A stretch of 64,000 nucleotides of DNA from assembly GCF_000512205.2 (NCBI RefSeq), contig NZ_CP006644.1:5408501-5472500 (forward strand). Direction: 5' to 3'. Source of the stretch: Sphingomonas sanxanigenens DSM 19645 = NX02. Lineage in GTDB: Bacteria; Pseudomonadota; Alphaproteobacteria; Sphingomonadales; Sphingomonadaceae. The notes beneath the pieces were generated by a model. That model ran no database searches. It saw only the letters and a program-made list of their open reading frames with translations, and had not been told where the DNA came from. This document shows positions 46,021-55,577 of this stretch, in pieces; the stretch's first letter is position 1, and each line of letters opens with the position of its first letter. A program made the translations under genes and the position numbers.

Positions 46021-46935
46021 ATGGAAGCGCCGCTGACGCCCGCGCAACAGGCGCGCAGCCTGGTGCCCTTCGTCACCGTCACCCTGATCTGGAGCTCGAC
46101 CTGGCTGGTCATCACCGGCCAGCTCGGTCATGTGCCGCCGAGTTGGTCGGTGACCTACCGCTTCGTCGTCGCCGGCATCGCGATGGTCGCCTATGCGCTG
46201 GTCCGGCGCGAGTCGCTGTGGCTCACGCCGCGCCAGATCGGTCTCGCCGCGCTGGTCGGCGCGTTCCAGTTCGCCATCAATTTCAACATGCTCTACCGGG
46301 CTGAGCAATATATTGCATCAGGGCTGGTGGCGTTGCTGTTCGCGCTGCTGATCGTGCCCAACGCGGTGCTGGCGCGGGTCTTCCTCAAGCAGCAGGTGTC
46401 GCTGCGCTTCCTGATCGGGTCGGTGATCGCGATCGGCGGCGTCGCCATATTGTTCGCACACGAGGTGGAGGGCCGCGACGTCGACGCGGGGACGGTCTCG
46501 ATGGGCGTGGGTCTTACGCTGGTCTCCGTGCTGTCGGCCTCGATCGCCAATGTCATGCAGGCCGCGCCGGCGGTGCGCGCGGCGCCGCTCGCGCCGATGC
46601 TGAGCTGGGCGATGATGATCGGCGCGGCGGGCTGTGCGGCCTACGCGTGGGCGACGACGGGCGCGCCGGTGTTCGACTGGCGGCCATCCTATGTGCTGGG
46701 CGTACTCTACCTCGGCGTCGCCGCCTCCACGCTCACCTTCCCGCTGTATTTCGGGGTGATCCGCGCGATCGGGCCGGCGCGTGCGGCCTATTCCAGCGTG
46801 CTGATCCCGATCGTGGCGATGGCGCTGTCGACCCTGTTCGAAGGCTATCGCTGGTCGTTTCAGTCGGGGCTCGGCTGCGTGCTGACGCTCGCCGGGCTGG
46901 TCGTCGCGCTGAGGGCGCGCAGCCCAGCCGCATAG
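46021..46935 (+). CDS. EamA/DMT family transporter
   Basis: 304 aa inner-membrane transporter with ten predicted helices in two EamA repeats (e.g. FVTVTLIWSSTWLVITGQLG in the first, GVLYLGVAASTLTFPLYFGV in the second). The substrate is unknown; the family moves amino acids, nucleobases or metabolites out of the cell. It follows ltaE by 13 bp. Its last 76 bp overlap the 3' end of the convergent SDR gene. Confidence 0.9.
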   Translation: MEAPLTPAQQARSLVPFVTVTLIWSSTWLVITGQLGHVPPSWSVTYRFVVAGIAMVAYALVRRESLWLTPRQIGLAALVGAFQFAINFNMLYRAEQYIASGLVALLFALLIVPNAVLARVFLKQQVSLRFLIGSVIAIGGVAILFAHEVEGRDVDAGTVSMGVGLTLVSVLSASIANVMQAAPAVRAAPLAPMLSWAMMIGAAGCAAYAWATTGAPVFDWRPSYVLGVLYLGVAASTLTFPLYFGVIRAIGPARAAYSSVLIPIVAMALSTLFEGYRWSFQSGLGCVLTLAGLVVALRARSPAA

Positions 46936-47681
46936 TCGGCAAAGCGCGGCGCCCAGCCGAGCACGCGTTTCGCCTTGCCGTTGGCGACGCGCCGGTTCTC
47001 GGCATAGAAGCCGCGCGCCATAGGCGAGAGCCCGGCTTCGTCCAGCGTCTGCAGCGCCGGCCAGCGCAGGCCGAGCAGGTCGCATGCCGCCTCGATCACG
47101 GCATTCTGGCTGCAGGGATGGTCGTCGGCCAGGTTGTAGGCGCCGGGCGGTGCTTCGAACCCCGCGATCACGCCGCTGACGATGTCATCGACATGGACCC
47201 GGCTGAAGACCTGATCGGGCAGGTCGATGCGATGCGCCCGGCCCGCCGCGACCCGATCGAGCGCCGAACGGCCGGGCCCATAGATGCCGGGCAGGCGGAA
47301 TACGCGCGCGCCGAGCGCGAGCCATTCGGCATCCGCCGCCGCCCGCGCCGATCGTCGTCCGCGCCCCACCGGCGCGCTTTCGTCCACCCACGCCCCGCCG
47401 CTGTCGCCATAGACGCCGGTGGAGGAAAGATAGCCGAGCCACGCGCCGCTGCGCACGAGCGCATGGCGGTAGGCGACGAGGACGGGATCCTCATCCCCCG
47501 CCGGCGGGATCGAGGACAGGATATGCGTCGCCCGGCCGATCGCGGAGGCGGCCGCATCGAATGGCAAGGTCCCCGCGCGGCCGTCACGGCTGGTGCCGGT
47601 GACGGTCCAACCCCGCGCCTCGGCGGCCGCCGCGATCCGCGTGGCGGTATAGCCGAGGCCGAGGATCAGCAGATGGGGCAT
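46860..47681 (-). CDS. SDR-family NAD(P)-binding protein (YeeZ-like)
   Basis: 273 aa extended/atypical short-chain dehydrogenase. The N-terminal Rossmann motif is ILGLGYTATRIAAAAEARG; YLSSTGVYGDSGGAWVDE holds the catalytic Ser/Tyr-type positions, and the region FRLPGIYGPGRSALDR is family-typical. It resembles E. coli YeeZ, a predicted epimerase of unknown substrate. Its end runs 76 bp into the oppositely oriented DMT transporter gene. Confidence 0.87.
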   Translation of the reverse strand: MPHLLILGLGYTATRIAAAAEARGWTVTGTSRDGRAGTLPFDAAASAIGRATHILSSIPPAGDEDPVLVAYRHALVRSGAWLGYLSSTGVYGDSGGAWVDESAPVGRGRRSARAAADAEWLALGARVFRLPGIYGPGRSALDRVAAGRAHRIDLPDQVFSRVHVDDIVSGVIAGFEAPPGAYNLADDHPCSQNAVIEAACDLLGLRWPALQTLDEAGLSPMARGFYAENRRVANGKAKRVLGWAPRFADYAAGLRALSATTSPASVSTQPSPD

Positions 47682-47688
47682 ATATTAG

Positions 47689-47826
47689 CCCCTCCCCTTC
47701 CGGGGAGGGGTTGGGGTGGGGGCGAGCGCAGCGAGCCTCCGCGTGAGCGGAAGTTCAGCGCCAACGGGGACGTTGAGCCCCCGTCGCCGCTTCCCCACCC
47801 CTTGCCCCTCCCCTGAAGGGGAGGGG
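47689..47826. repeat. 138-bp inverted-repeat element (REP/MITE-like)
   Basis: The ends are inverted copies of a ~32-bp unit. The left end has CCCCTCCCCTTCCGGGGAGG then GGTTGGGGTGGG; the right end has CCCACCCCTTGCCCC then TCCCCTGAAGGGGAGGGG. Each end is itself a palindrome (CCCCTCCCC/GGGGAGGGG). The interior carries a smaller dyad (AACGGGGAC...GAGCCCCCGT). There is no coding potential. It lies between the SDR and M28 peptidase genes, downstream of the latter. Confidence 0.8.
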
Positions 47827-47859
47827 TGAAGACCGGGAATAGCGCTCCTGACCCCCACC

Positions 47860-49476
47860 TCAGCGTGCGCCGAAGCCGTTGTAGAGCGTGCCGAAGAAGT
47901 CGCCCTTGTTCCAGCGCGGCCGTTCCGGCGCATTGGCCAGTTCGCGGGCGATGGCGAGGTTGAGCGATACGAAGCGCGCGCCGGCACCCCAGTCGAACGG
48001 CAGGTCGGGCTGGTCGCTCGGCTGGTGATAATTGTTCTTCAGGAAGGCCGCATTGGCTTCACCGCCCGGGCCCTTGCTGCCGGTGACGATGAACACCGAG
48101 GGCACGCCCTGCTGGACGAAGCGGTAATGGTCCGATCGGGTGAAGATCGCCTGGTCGGGCGCCGGATCGGGCGACACGCCGATACCGAGTGGCGCCGCCG
48201 CCTTGGCGACGGTCGCGCCGATCGACGAGTGATCGGCGCCGAACGCGACGACGTCCTCGAACGCATAGGTGATGATCGGCATGTCGAGATTGACGTCCGC
48301 CACCAGCCGGTCCTTCGCCACGGTGGGGTGCCGCGCGAAATAGTCGGCGCCGACCAGCCCCTTCTCCTCGGCGGTGACCGCGAGAAACAGCACCGAGCGG
48401 CGCGGTTTTTCGCCGCCCTGGACGAAGCCGCGCGCGACCTCGAGCATCGAGGCGATGCCGACGGCATTGTCCATCGCACCGTTGCAGATCGTGTCGCCCT
48501 TCACTTCGGGGCAGATGCCGACATGGTCGAGATGGCCGGACAGCACGACGACCTCGGACTTGAGCGCGGGATCGGAGCCCTCGATCATCCCGGCGACATT
48601 GCTGCTTTCCGCCGGCTTGATCGCGGTTTCGAGCTGGACGCTGGCGGTGCTGCCGAGCGCGGCGCCCTTGACGCGGCCCTGCGGCGTCTCTGCCGCGGCC
48701 ATCACCGCCGCCGCACCGCCCTTGATCCCGGCGAGCAGCTTCTCGGCGCCGGCGAGGCTGACATAGGCGAGCCCCGGCGCGTTGGGCGCGGCGCTGAAGC
48801 CGCTGCCGTCGGGCTGGCGCCACACCATACGCTTGTCGTCCCACGTCTTGGCGGCGCGCGCGAACGGCAGCACCTTGGCGCGGGTCGGCGTCTCCAGCGT
48901 GATCACGCCGATCGCGCCATGCTTCTCGGCCTCGATCGCCTTGGTCGTGCCGTTGCCGTAATGCGCGCGTTCCTCGCCGGGGATCGCCTTGGGCGCGCCC
49001 GACAGCAGCACCACGATCTTCCCCTTCACGTCCAGCCCGGCATAATCGTCGCGTTTGAATGCGGGCGCGACCACGCCGAAGCCGACGAACACCAGCGGCG
49101 CGTTCAGGCTCAGCCGCGGCGCCTTGAGCGACTGGCCGGGCAGATAATCCTCGCCGAAGACGAGCGCGGTCTGCTGGCCGCCGCGGGTGACGGCGATCGC
49201 GCCATGGCCTGTCGACTGCGCCGAGACCAACGGCACCTTCTGGATATAGCTGCCATCGTCGCCGGCGGGCTTCAGCCCAAGCTCGGCGAAGCGGGTCGCG
49301 ACATATTGCGCGGCGATGTCATATTCGGGGCTGCCGGCTTCGCGGCCGCGCATCGCGTCGCTCGCGAGGAAATCGACATGCGCCTTCAGGCTCGCCTGCG
49401 ACGGCTGATAGGCATCCTGCGCAAAGGCGGGCGCGGCCAGCGCCAGAGCGAGGGGAAACAGGGTAAGCTTGGTCAT
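47860..49476 (-). CDS. M28 family metallopeptidase (secreted)
   Basis: 538 aa. A signal peptide (LFPLALALAAPAFAQD) leads to a catalytic domain interrupted by a protease-associated (PA) domain around residues 130-280 (LNAPLVFVGFGVVAPAFKRD, KIVVLLSGAPKA). The di-zinc site is built from SGHLDHVG, GAMDNAVGIASML, TAEEKGLVGADYF and the late RSDHYRFVQQGVPSVF. It is probably an exported aminopeptidase. It is transcribed leftward, divergent from pepN. Confidence 0.93.
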   Translation of the reverse strand: MTKLTLFPLALALAAPAFAQDAYQPSQASLKAHVDFLASDAMRGREAGSPEYDIAAQYVATRFAELGLKPAGDDGSYIQKVPLVSAQSTGHGAIAVTRGGQQTALVFGEDYLPGQSLKAPRLSLNAPLVFVGFGVVAPAFKRDDYAGLDVKGKIVVLLSGAPKAIPGEERAHYGNGTTKAIEAEKHGAIGVITLETPTRAKVLPFARAAKTWDDKRMVWRQPDGSGFSAAPNAPGLAYVSLAGAEKLLAGIKGGAAAVMAAAETPQGRVKGAALGSTASVQLETAIKPAESSNVAGMIEGSDPALKSEVVVLSGHLDHVGICPEVKGDTICNGAMDNAVGIASMLEVARGFVQGGEKPRRSVLFLAVTAEEKGLVGADYFARHPTVAKDRLVADVNLDMPIITYAFEDVVAFGADHSSIGATVAKAAAPLGIGVSPDPAPDQAIFTRSDHYRFVQQGVPSVFIVTGSKGPGGEANAAFLKNNYHQPSDQPDLPFDWGAGARFVSLNLAIARELANAPERPRWNKGDFFGTLYNGFGAR

Positions 49477-49636
49477 GAAATCATCCGGAAAGATCGATAT
49501 GCGCCCGGCCTAGGCAGCGCCGGCGCGGGGTGCAACGCCGCTTGTCGAAAATCGCGCGGTCGGATGTGCCTCGCGCAGGATTGCCGATGGCGGAGTTTTG
49601 TGGCGCGCCCGCGACAAGCACGATATCTCCGGGGAC

Positions 49637-52246
49637 ATGCTCGACGTCCAGACCACGCAGCCGCCCCCCGCACCCACCGTCATCCACCGCACGGATTATC
49701 GGGAGCCCGACTGGCTCGTGCCCGACGTGGCACTCGATTTCGCGCTCGACCCCGCGGCGACGCGGATCCGAGCGACGCTCTCGGTCACGCGCAACGGCGA
49801 ACATGACCGGCCGTTGCGGCTGGACGGCGACGGGCTGGTGGCGATCGCGGTCAGGGTCGATGGCGTCGAACTGGCCGGAGACCAATGGCATATGGAGCGC
49901 GACGCGCTGGTCGTGCCGCTCGCCGGGCCCACGCATGTCGTCGAGACCGAGGTCGAGATCGCGCCGGAGCGCAACACCAAGCTCATGGGGCTCTATGCCT
50001 CGGGCGGGCTGCTTTGCACGCAATGCGAGGCGGAAGGCTTCCGCCGCATCACCTTCTTCCCCGACCGGCCCGACGTGCTCAGCCGCTATGTCGTGCGGAT
50101 GGAGGCGGACAAGGCGCGTTTCCCGATCCTGCTCGCCAATGGCGATCGCACCGCCGAAGGCGATGGCGCGGACGGCCGCCACTGGGCGGAATGGCGCGAT
50201 CCCTTCCCCAAGCCTTCCTATCTGTTCGCGCTGGTCGCTGGCGACCTTGCCGCCAACCGCGACCGCTTCACGACGATGTCCGGCCGCGACGTCGACCTCG
50301 CGATCTGGGTACGGGCGGAGGATCTGCCCAAGACCGAGCATGCGATGGCCGCGCTCAAGACCTCGATGGCGTGGGACGAGACCGTTTATGGCCGCGAGTA
50401 TGACCTCGGCCAGTTCAACATCGTCGCGGTGGCCGATTTCAATTTCGGGGCGATGGAGAACAAGAGCCTCAACATCTTCAACTCGCGCTACATCCTGGCC
50501 GATCCCGATACCGCGACCGACGCGGATTATGACGCCGTCGCCGGCGTCGTGGCGCACGAATATTTCCACAACTGGTCGGGCAACCGCGTCACCTGCCGGG
50601 ACTGGTTCCAGCTCAGCCTGAAGGAAGGCTTCACCGTCTTTCGCGACCAGCAATTCTCCGCCGACCAGGGCTCGGCCGCGGTCAAGCGGATCGAGGATGT
50701 GCGGATGCTGCGCGCGGCGCAATTCCCCGAGGACGGCGGGCCGCTGGCGCACCCGATCCGCCCCGATTCCTACCTCGAAATCAGCAACTTCTACACCGCG
50801 ACGGTCTACAACAAGGGCGCCGAGGTGATCCGCATGCTCCACACCCTGTTGGGGCCGGAGCGCTTCCGTGCCGGCAGCGACCTCTATTTCGACCGGCACG
50901 ACGGCGAGGCGGCGACCTGCGAGGATTTCGTCCGCGCGATGGAGGATGGTGGCGGCATCGATCTCACCCGCTTCCGCCTGTGGTACCAGCAGGCGGGCAC
51001 GCCGCGGGTGAAGGCGGTGCTGGCGTGGGACGAGGCGGCGGCGCGCGCGACATTGTCGCTGGAACAGACGGTGCCGACGACGCCCGGCCAGCCGGTGAAG
51101 CAGCCCATGCCGCTGCCGCTGCGCGTCGCGCTGTATGGCAGCGTCAGCAACGCCGCATTGGGCGGGGAGCGGCTGGTCGTGCTGGACGCGGCGCAGGGCA
51201 GCGAGACGTTCGAGGGCATTGCCGAACGTCCGGTGCTGTCGATCAACCGCGGATTCTCCGCGCCGGTGGTGGTCGAGACCAACCGCACCGCCGCCGACCT
51301 CGCCTTCCTTTCCGCGCATGATGAGGATCCGTTCGCCCGTTACGAGGCGATGCAGCAACTGATGATCGACACGCTGGTCGGCGCGGTTTCCACCGGCGGT
51401 GCCGACCATGGCCCGGTGATCGAGGCGGTGCGCGAGACATTGGTCAACCCGGCGCTCGATCGCGCCTTCAGCGCCGAGGCGGTGCTGCTGCCGAGCGAGG
51501 CCTTTCTCGGCGACCAGATGCTGGTGGTCGACCCCGACGCGATCTTCGCCGCGCGCGAGGCGCTGCGCCGCGATCTCGGTGCGGCGATGCAGTCCGAATG
51601 GCGGCACGCCTATGACGGCGCGCGCACCAACCGCTTCGAATACAGCCCGGCAGCGAAGGGCGCGCGGCGGCTGCGGACGGTGGCGCTGGGCTATCTCGCC
51701 GCGGCTGGCGCGCCCGATGCCGCGGCGCTGGCGTTCCGTCAATTCGGCGAGGCGGACAATATGACCGACCGGCAGGGCGCGCTCGGTGTGCTTGCCAACG
51801 GCACCGCGGCGGAACGCGATACGGCGCTGGCGGCGTTCTACGACCGTTATCGCAGCAACCCCCTGGTGCTCGACAAATGGTTTTCGACGCAGGCGCTGTC
51901 CGCGCGCGACGACACGGTGGACGCGGTGGCGGCGCTCTATCGCCACCCGGACTTCACCCTGGGCAACCCCAACCGTGTCCGCGCGCTGTTCGGCGCCTTC
52001 TCGGCCAACCAGCGGGCGTTCCATTCGCCGGACGGTCGTGGCTACACGCTGCTTGCCGACATGCTGCTCGCGCTCGACCCGATGAACCCGCAGACCGCCG
52101 CCAAGCTGGTCCCGCCGCTGGGCCGCTGGCGCCGCTTCGGCCAGGCGCGCGCTGCGCTGATGAAGGCGGAACTGACGCGCATCGTCGCCACGCCGGGATT
52201 GTCGAAGGACGTGTTCGAGCAGGTATCCAAGAGCCTCGCCGGCTGA
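49637..52246 (+). CDS. pepN: Aminopeptidase N
   Basis: 869 aa M1-family cytosolic aminopeptidase, full length. The substrate motif is FNFGAMENKSLNIFNSRYI. The zinc site is VAHEYFHNWSGNRVTCRDW followed by the third ligand in QLSLKEGFTVFRD. The C-terminal helical domain ends with RALFGAFSANQRAFHSPDG, typical of E. coli-type PepN. ATG 49637 is chosen with GGGG just upstream; a longer start at 49598 is unlikely. It overlaps the thioesterase start by 1 bp. Confidence 0.96.
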   Translation: MLDVQTTQPPPAPTVIHRTDYREPDWLVPDVALDFALDPAATRIRATLSVTRNGEHDRPLRLDGDGLVAIAVRVDGVELAGDQWHMERDALVVPLAGPTHVVETEVEIAPERNTKLMGLYASGGLLCTQCEAEGFRRITFFPDRPDVLSRYVVRMEADKARFPILLANGDRTAEGDGADGRHWAEWRDPFPKPSYLFALVAGDLAANRDRFTTMSGRDVDLAIWVRAEDLPKTEHAMAALKTSMAWDETVYGREYDLGQFNIVAVADFNFGAMENKSLNIFNSRYILADPDTATDADYDAVAGVVAHEYFHNWSGNRVTCRDWFQLSLKEGFTVFRDQQFSADQGSAAVKRIEDVRMLRAAQFPEDGGPLAHPIRPDSYLEISNFYTATVYNKGAEVIRMLHTLLGPERFRAGSDLYFDRHDGEAATCEDFVRAMEDGGGIDLTRFRLWYQQAGTPRVKAVLAWDEAAARATLSLEQTVPTTPGQPVKQPMPLPLRVALYGSVSNAALGGERLVVLDAAQGSETFEGIAERPVLSINRGFSAPVVVETNRTAADLAFLSAHDEDPFARYEAMQQLMIDTLVGAVSTGGADHGPVIEAVRETLVNPALDRAFSAEAVLLPSEAFLGDQMLVVDPDAIFAAREALRRDLGAAMQSEWRHAYDGARTNRFEYSPAAKGARRLRTVALGYLAAAGAPDAAALAFRQFGEADNMTDRQGALGVLANGTAAERDTALAAFYDRYRSNPLVLDKWFSTQALSARDDTVDAVAALYRHPDFTLGNPNRVRALFGAFSANQRAFHSPDGRGYTLLADMLLALDPMNPQTAAKLVPPLGRWRRFGQARAALMKAELTRIVATPGLSKDVFEQVSKSLAG

Positions 52247-52638
52247 TGGCGTTCGAACATGGCATCGTCGCGTCGGCGCAGGACATCGACGAGCTCGGCC
52301 ATGTCAACAATGCGGTGTGGGTGCGCTGGATCCAGGATGTCGCCGTGGCGCACTGGATGGCGGCGGCGACGCCGGCGGAGGTCGATGCCTATGTCTGGGT
52401 CGTGATCCGGCACGAGATCGACTATGTGGGCAACCTGCGCGCCGGCGATGCGGTGACCGTGCGGACCTGGGTGCCCGATCCGCCGCGCGGCGCGAAGTTC
52501 GACCGGCATATGCTCTTCACCGGCGCAGATGGTCGCGAGAAGGTGCGCGCGATTTCGACCTGGGTGATGATGGACAAGGCGACGGGGCGGCCGATGCGCG
52601 TGCCGGCGGCGCTGGCGACGCGGTTCTTGGAGACATAG
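52246..52638 (+). CDS. Acyl-CoA thioesterase (4HBT, YbgC-like)
   Basis: 130 aa hotdog-fold thioesterase. The signature DIDELGHVNNAVWVRWIQDV has the catalytic Asp/His region of the 4-hydroxybenzoyl-CoA type; IRHEIDYVGNLRAGDAVTV and KVRAISTWVMMDKATGRP follow. Substrate is unknown. The TGATG junction with pepN indicates translational coupling. The next feature downstream is a CTCTCCCC/GGGGAGAG palindrome at 52647-52665. Confidence 0.92.
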   Translation: MAFEHGIVASAQDIDELGHVNNAVWVRWIQDVAVAHWMAAATPAEVDAYVWVVIRHEIDYVGNLRAGDAVTVRTWVPDPPRGAKFDRHMLFTGADGREKVRAISTWVMMDKATGRPMRVPAALATRFLET

Positions 52639-52646
52639 CGCGAGCC

Positions 52647-52665
52647 CTCTCCCCTTGGGGGAGAG
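52647..52665. repeat. Short CTCTCCCC/GGGGAGAG palindrome
   Basis: CTCTCCCC (52647-52654) pairs with GGGGAGAG (52658-52665) across three bases. It lies between convergent genes and probably acts as a terminator. It belongs to the same palindrome family as 16065-16097, 47689-47826 and 57999-58028. Confidence 0.6.
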
Positions 52666-52673
52666 CGGGACAG

Positions 52674-53435
52674 TCAGGCTGCGCAGGCCTGAAGCAATTC
52701 CGGTTCCTCTCGCTCTTCGCGATGCTCCAGCGCGCGGAAGACCGCTTCCAGGGCGCGGGCGTCGCTGGTGAAGCCGAGGTGGCGGCAGCTGACTTCGATG
52801 GCATGGTCGCGTTCGCCGGCCTGACCGCAGGCGCTGGCGGGTGCGATGACGCCGTCATGGCTTGACCAGAGTGCGAAGGTGGGGACGGGCGGCTTCTCGG
52901 TCAGCACGCAGCGCAAAGGCGGTCGGTCGACCGGATGGCGGGCGATCAGCTCGTAGAGCATCCACGCATGGTTGGCGCGCATGTCGCCCGAAAAGGGTGT
53001 GCCCAGCGTGATGACGCGATCGATCCGGTCGGGCGCGAACTTGGCATATTCGCGGGCGTAGAGGCCGCCGAGGCTCCAGCCGATCAGGCTGACCTTGCCG
53101 GGGGCGATGCGCGATATCTCGTCGAGCCGGCGGTCGAGCCGGTCGAGCATATCGGCCCTCACGCCGAAATTGCGCCCCGCCCCCCAGCCGAATGCGTGAT
53201 AGTTCGCCGCGGTCAGCGTGCGGCGCAGCGCGCGCGTCGATCCGTCCGACGCCAGAAAACCCGGCAGGACGAGCACTGGCGCACCACCGCCGTCACGACC
53301 CGTGGCGCAGGGATGCGCGATCGAACGATTGCGCGCCAGCTGCGCGAAGCTGCGCGCCTCCGCCAACAAGAGCGAGAGCGAAGGTGGCCGGTTCCCAACA
53401 TGACCGATTGGCGACAGATTCACGACAGATTCCAT
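52674..53435 (-). CDS. Alpha/beta hydrolase (lipase/esterase-like)
   Basis: 253 aa. PVLVLPGFLASDGSTRALRR forms the oxyanion-hole strand, and SLIGWSLGGLYAREYAKFAP carries the nucleophile elbow GWSLG. An Asp in ALWSSHDGVIAPASA and a His in VSCRHLGFTSDARAL complete the predicted triad. No signal peptide is visible. It resembles the PGAP1/EstA-like esterases. GAAAGTG precedes ATG 53435; the longer start at 53510 is not supported. Confidence 0.88.
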   Translation of the reverse strand: MESVVNLSPIGHVGNRPPSLSLLLAEARSFAQLARNRSIAHPCATGRDGGGAPVLVLPGFLASDGSTRALRRTLTAANYHAFGWGAGRNFGVRADMLDRLDRRLDEISRIAPGKVSLIGWSLGGLYAREYAKFAPDRIDRVITLGTPFSGDMRANHAWMLYELIARHPVDRPPLRCVLTEKPPVPTFALWSSHDGVIAPASACGQAGERDHAIEVSCRHLGFTSDARALEAVFRALEHREEREEPELLQACAA

Positions 53436-53517
53436 GACACTTTCATGACACGGATCAACGCGCGATGCTATCGCCAGGTTGCGTAGCACGTCGCAAACGC
53501 AAAAAAGCACCGAACGG

Positions 53518-53555
53518 AAAAGGCCGACGGACCCGGGGGCAATCCGTCGGCCTTT
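53518..53555. terminator. Rho-independent terminator after the OmpA-type gene
   Basis: AAAGGCCGACGGA (53518-53530) is a perfect complement of TCCGTCGGCCTTT (53543-53555). Reading leftward it lies 26 bp beyond the stop at 53582 and is followed by TTTTCC. Confidence 0.88.
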
Positions 53556-53581
53556 CCGGCGCCTGGGAGAGGCGAGAGAAT

Positions 53582-54265
53582 TCAGTTCACGAGCACGGCT
53601 TCCACGCGGCGATTGGCGCCGGCGCTGGCGCGCTGGCCGGCGAGCGGCCGATCGAAGCCATAGCCTGCCGCATCGATCCGGTCGGCGGCGATGCCTTCGG
53701 CGATCAGCGTCTGGCGCACCGCATAAGCGCGCTCACGCGAAAGGGTAAGGTTGCTTTCGCGCGAGCCGACCGAATCGGTATGGCCTTCGATGCGAACGCG
53801 GCGGCCGGCGAGCCGGGGCGTCTTGAGGGCGGTGGCGAAGCTCTTCACTTCCATCAGCTCGCGGCCGACCAGCATCGACGATCCGGTCGAAAAGCCGAGG
53901 CGCAGGTCGACGCGGGGCTGGGCGACACCGACGCCGGGGGCGGGCGCCGGCTTTGGGCGGTTGGGGGTCACGACGCGGATGGGGGCGGGCCGGGGGTCCG
54001 GGCGCTTGGCCGCGTTCGGATCGACGGGCTTGGCGAGAACGAAGCCGCGCGACTCGCCGGCGACCCGCGCGGCGCGGCCGCCGGTGGCCGACGCGGTTGG
54101 GGCTGCCGGCGACTCAGGCCCCGCGGCCGGTTCGGCGGGGCATTCCTCACCGGTGAGTTCGCAAACGAAATCGGAGGGCGACCGCGTCGCCTGCTCCTGC
54201 GCCTGGATGGCGGTGACGGGCACGGCGACCAGTGCGATCGCCGACGCCAACAGGGTGAAACGCAT
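53582..54265 (-). CDS. OmpA-domain envelope protein
   Basis: 227 aa. A signal peptide (LLASAIALVAVPVTAIQAQ) is followed by a Cys pair (FVCELTGEECPAE), a long Pro/Ala-rich linker (about 45-115) and a C-terminal OmpA-like peptidoglycan-binding domain. The latter has RIEGHTDSVGSRESNLTLS, the RAYAVRQTLIAEG helix and the closing GANRRVEAVLVN. There is no beta-barrel, so it is probably periplasmic and bound to the cell wall. GGAG precedes ATG 54265, ruling out the longer start. Confidence 0.9.
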   Translation of the reverse strand: MRFTLLASAIALVAVPVTAIQAQEQATRSPSDFVCELTGEECPAEPAAGPESPAAPTASATGGRAARVAGESRGFVLAKPVDPNAAKRPDPRPAPIRVVTPNRPKPAPAPGVGVAQPRVDLRLGFSTGSSMLVGRELMEVKSFATALKTPRLAGRRVRIEGHTDSVGSRESNLTLSRERAYAVRQTLIAEGIAADRIDAAGYGFDRPLAGQRASAGANRRVEAVLVN

Positions 54266-54357
54266 GTCCAGCTCCAATGCAACGCTTCTCAATCGATGAT
54301 CCGCTTCTACGCCATATCGGGCGAGTCGCGGGTGATCATCGTCACAAAGCGCCGGTT

Positions 54358-54741
54358 TTATTGGGCCGCCGGCCGCCGGGTCAGCGCGGCGACGCAGCTT
54401 GCGCGGTCGATGTCGCGGCCATCGGGCTGGCGCGCATCGACATAGGTGACGACGGGTTCCCGGCCCCTGGCCGGCGGATAGAGATAGGCATCGAGGATGC
54501 AGATCGGCCCGGCGAACTGCAGCCGCCGCGCGCCGGGTTCGCGCGTATCCTGATCGGGCTGGCCGAACAGCGCCACGAGGTTGCGCGCATCCTTGCCGAT
54601 CACGCGTTCCAGCCCGATCGGCGCAGGCGCCGCGGGCCGCGCCACCGGCGGCGGCGGGGTGACGGCAGGGCGCGGGGCGCCGGTGGTGCAGCCGGCGAGC
54701 AGCAGCGCTGCCGGGGCGCCGGCGATCAGAAGACGGGTCAC
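54358..54741 (-). CDS. Predicted lipoprotein
   Basis: 127 aa from GTG 54741. The N-terminus [20 protein letters not shown] ends in a lipobox (LLAGC). A Pro-rich stretch is followed by [19 protein letters not shown] and [14 protein letters not shown]. The family is unnamed; the layout resembles small outer-membrane assembly lipoproteins with a 'LFGxP' segment (SmpA/BamE-like), but this is weak. Its start overlaps the EI24-type gene by 4 bp (GTGA), so the two form one operon. Confidence 0.72.
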   Translation of the reverse strand: MTRLLIAGAPAALLLAGCTTGAPRPAVTPPPPVARPAAPAPIGLERVIGKDARNLVALFGQPDQDTREPGARRLQFAGPICILDAYLYPPARGREPVVTYVDARQPDGRDIDRASCVAALTRRPAAQ

Positions 54742-55481
54742 GCGGTCTCGCTTTCCTTGGTCAGGGTCACCGATCCTGGCGCGGCGGCGCGGCCCCTGTG
54801 AAACAGGTGCGTCGCCATCGCGGCGCCGAGGATCGGTGCCAGCAGGTTGATCCCGGGAACCATGAAAAGCCCGGTGGCGACAAGCCCCAGCGCCAGCCGC
54901 CTGCCGCGCGTGGCCCTCAGCCAGCCGCGCAGCTCCGCACGCTCCATGTGGCGGATGGCGACCATCTCGCCGAGATCGCGCCCGAGCAATGGCGCGTTGA
55001 CCGCGATCACCGCGACGACGGTGCCGATGCCCGTGACGAGCAGGATGACGTAGACCGGCAACGCCAGCAGGTTGAAGAAGATCGCCCGGCCGGCGGAGGA
55101 GAGTGCCATCCGCAGCGACAGGCCCCAGCCGGGCGGCGTGCAGGCGGCGAGAGCCTGCGGGTAATGCCGCCGCTCCACCGCCTCGACGACGCCGTCGGCG
55201 AAGATGCTCATGATCGCGACCGCGGTGGCACGGAACAGCAGCCAGCCGAGGATGAAGGCCAGCACCACCGCGATCAGCGCGTCGGCCCGCTCGATCCAGA
55301 CCGCGTCGGCGCCCGGCCACCACGTCCGCACCACCCAGTCGGACAGCGCGTCGATGCCAAACCACAGGCCGACGAAGGTGAGCGCGAAGATCAGCGCGGT
55401 CAGCGCCAGCGTTCCGCCAAGCACCTTGAGCACGGCACGGTCGGGCAATTGCTCGACGCTCAACCAGAAGGCGCGGATCAT
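54738..55481 (-). CDS. EI24 domain membrane protein (CysZ-like)
   Basis: 247 aa inner-membrane protein with about five hydrophobic segments (e.g. [55 protein letters not shown]). It contains the family region [18 protein letters not shown] and [22 protein letters not shown]24/CysZ proteins include the sulfate permease CysZ, but there is no sulfur gene nearby, so transport of sulfate is not assured. It is divergent from hisS. Confidence 0.87.
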   Translation of the reverse strand: MIRAFWLSVEQLPDRAVLKVLGGTLALTALIFALTFVGLWFGIDALSDWVVRTWWPGADAVWIERADALIAVVLAFILGWLLFRATAVAIMSIFADGVVEAVERRHYPQALAACTPPGWGLSLRMALSSAGRAIFFNLLALPVYVILLVTGIGTVVAVIAVNAPLLGRDLGEMVAIRHMERAELRGWLRATRGRRLALGLVATGLFMVPGINLLAPILGAAMATHLFHRGRAAAPGSVTLTKESETA

Positions 55482-55577
55482 GGCCGCAAGAGTCGCGCGA
55501 AGCGGCGGCCGCGTCAACATGTGCCGCAGCCCCGGCCGTTCTTGCCTTTATGCACGGCTCGCCTAAAGGCGCAGCCT

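Noticed and set aside
47685-47987. Minus-strand frame spanning the inverted-repeat element
   Set aside because: Most of it is the palindromic repeat itself and the mirror of the M28 peptidase end; it encodes no recognisable protein.
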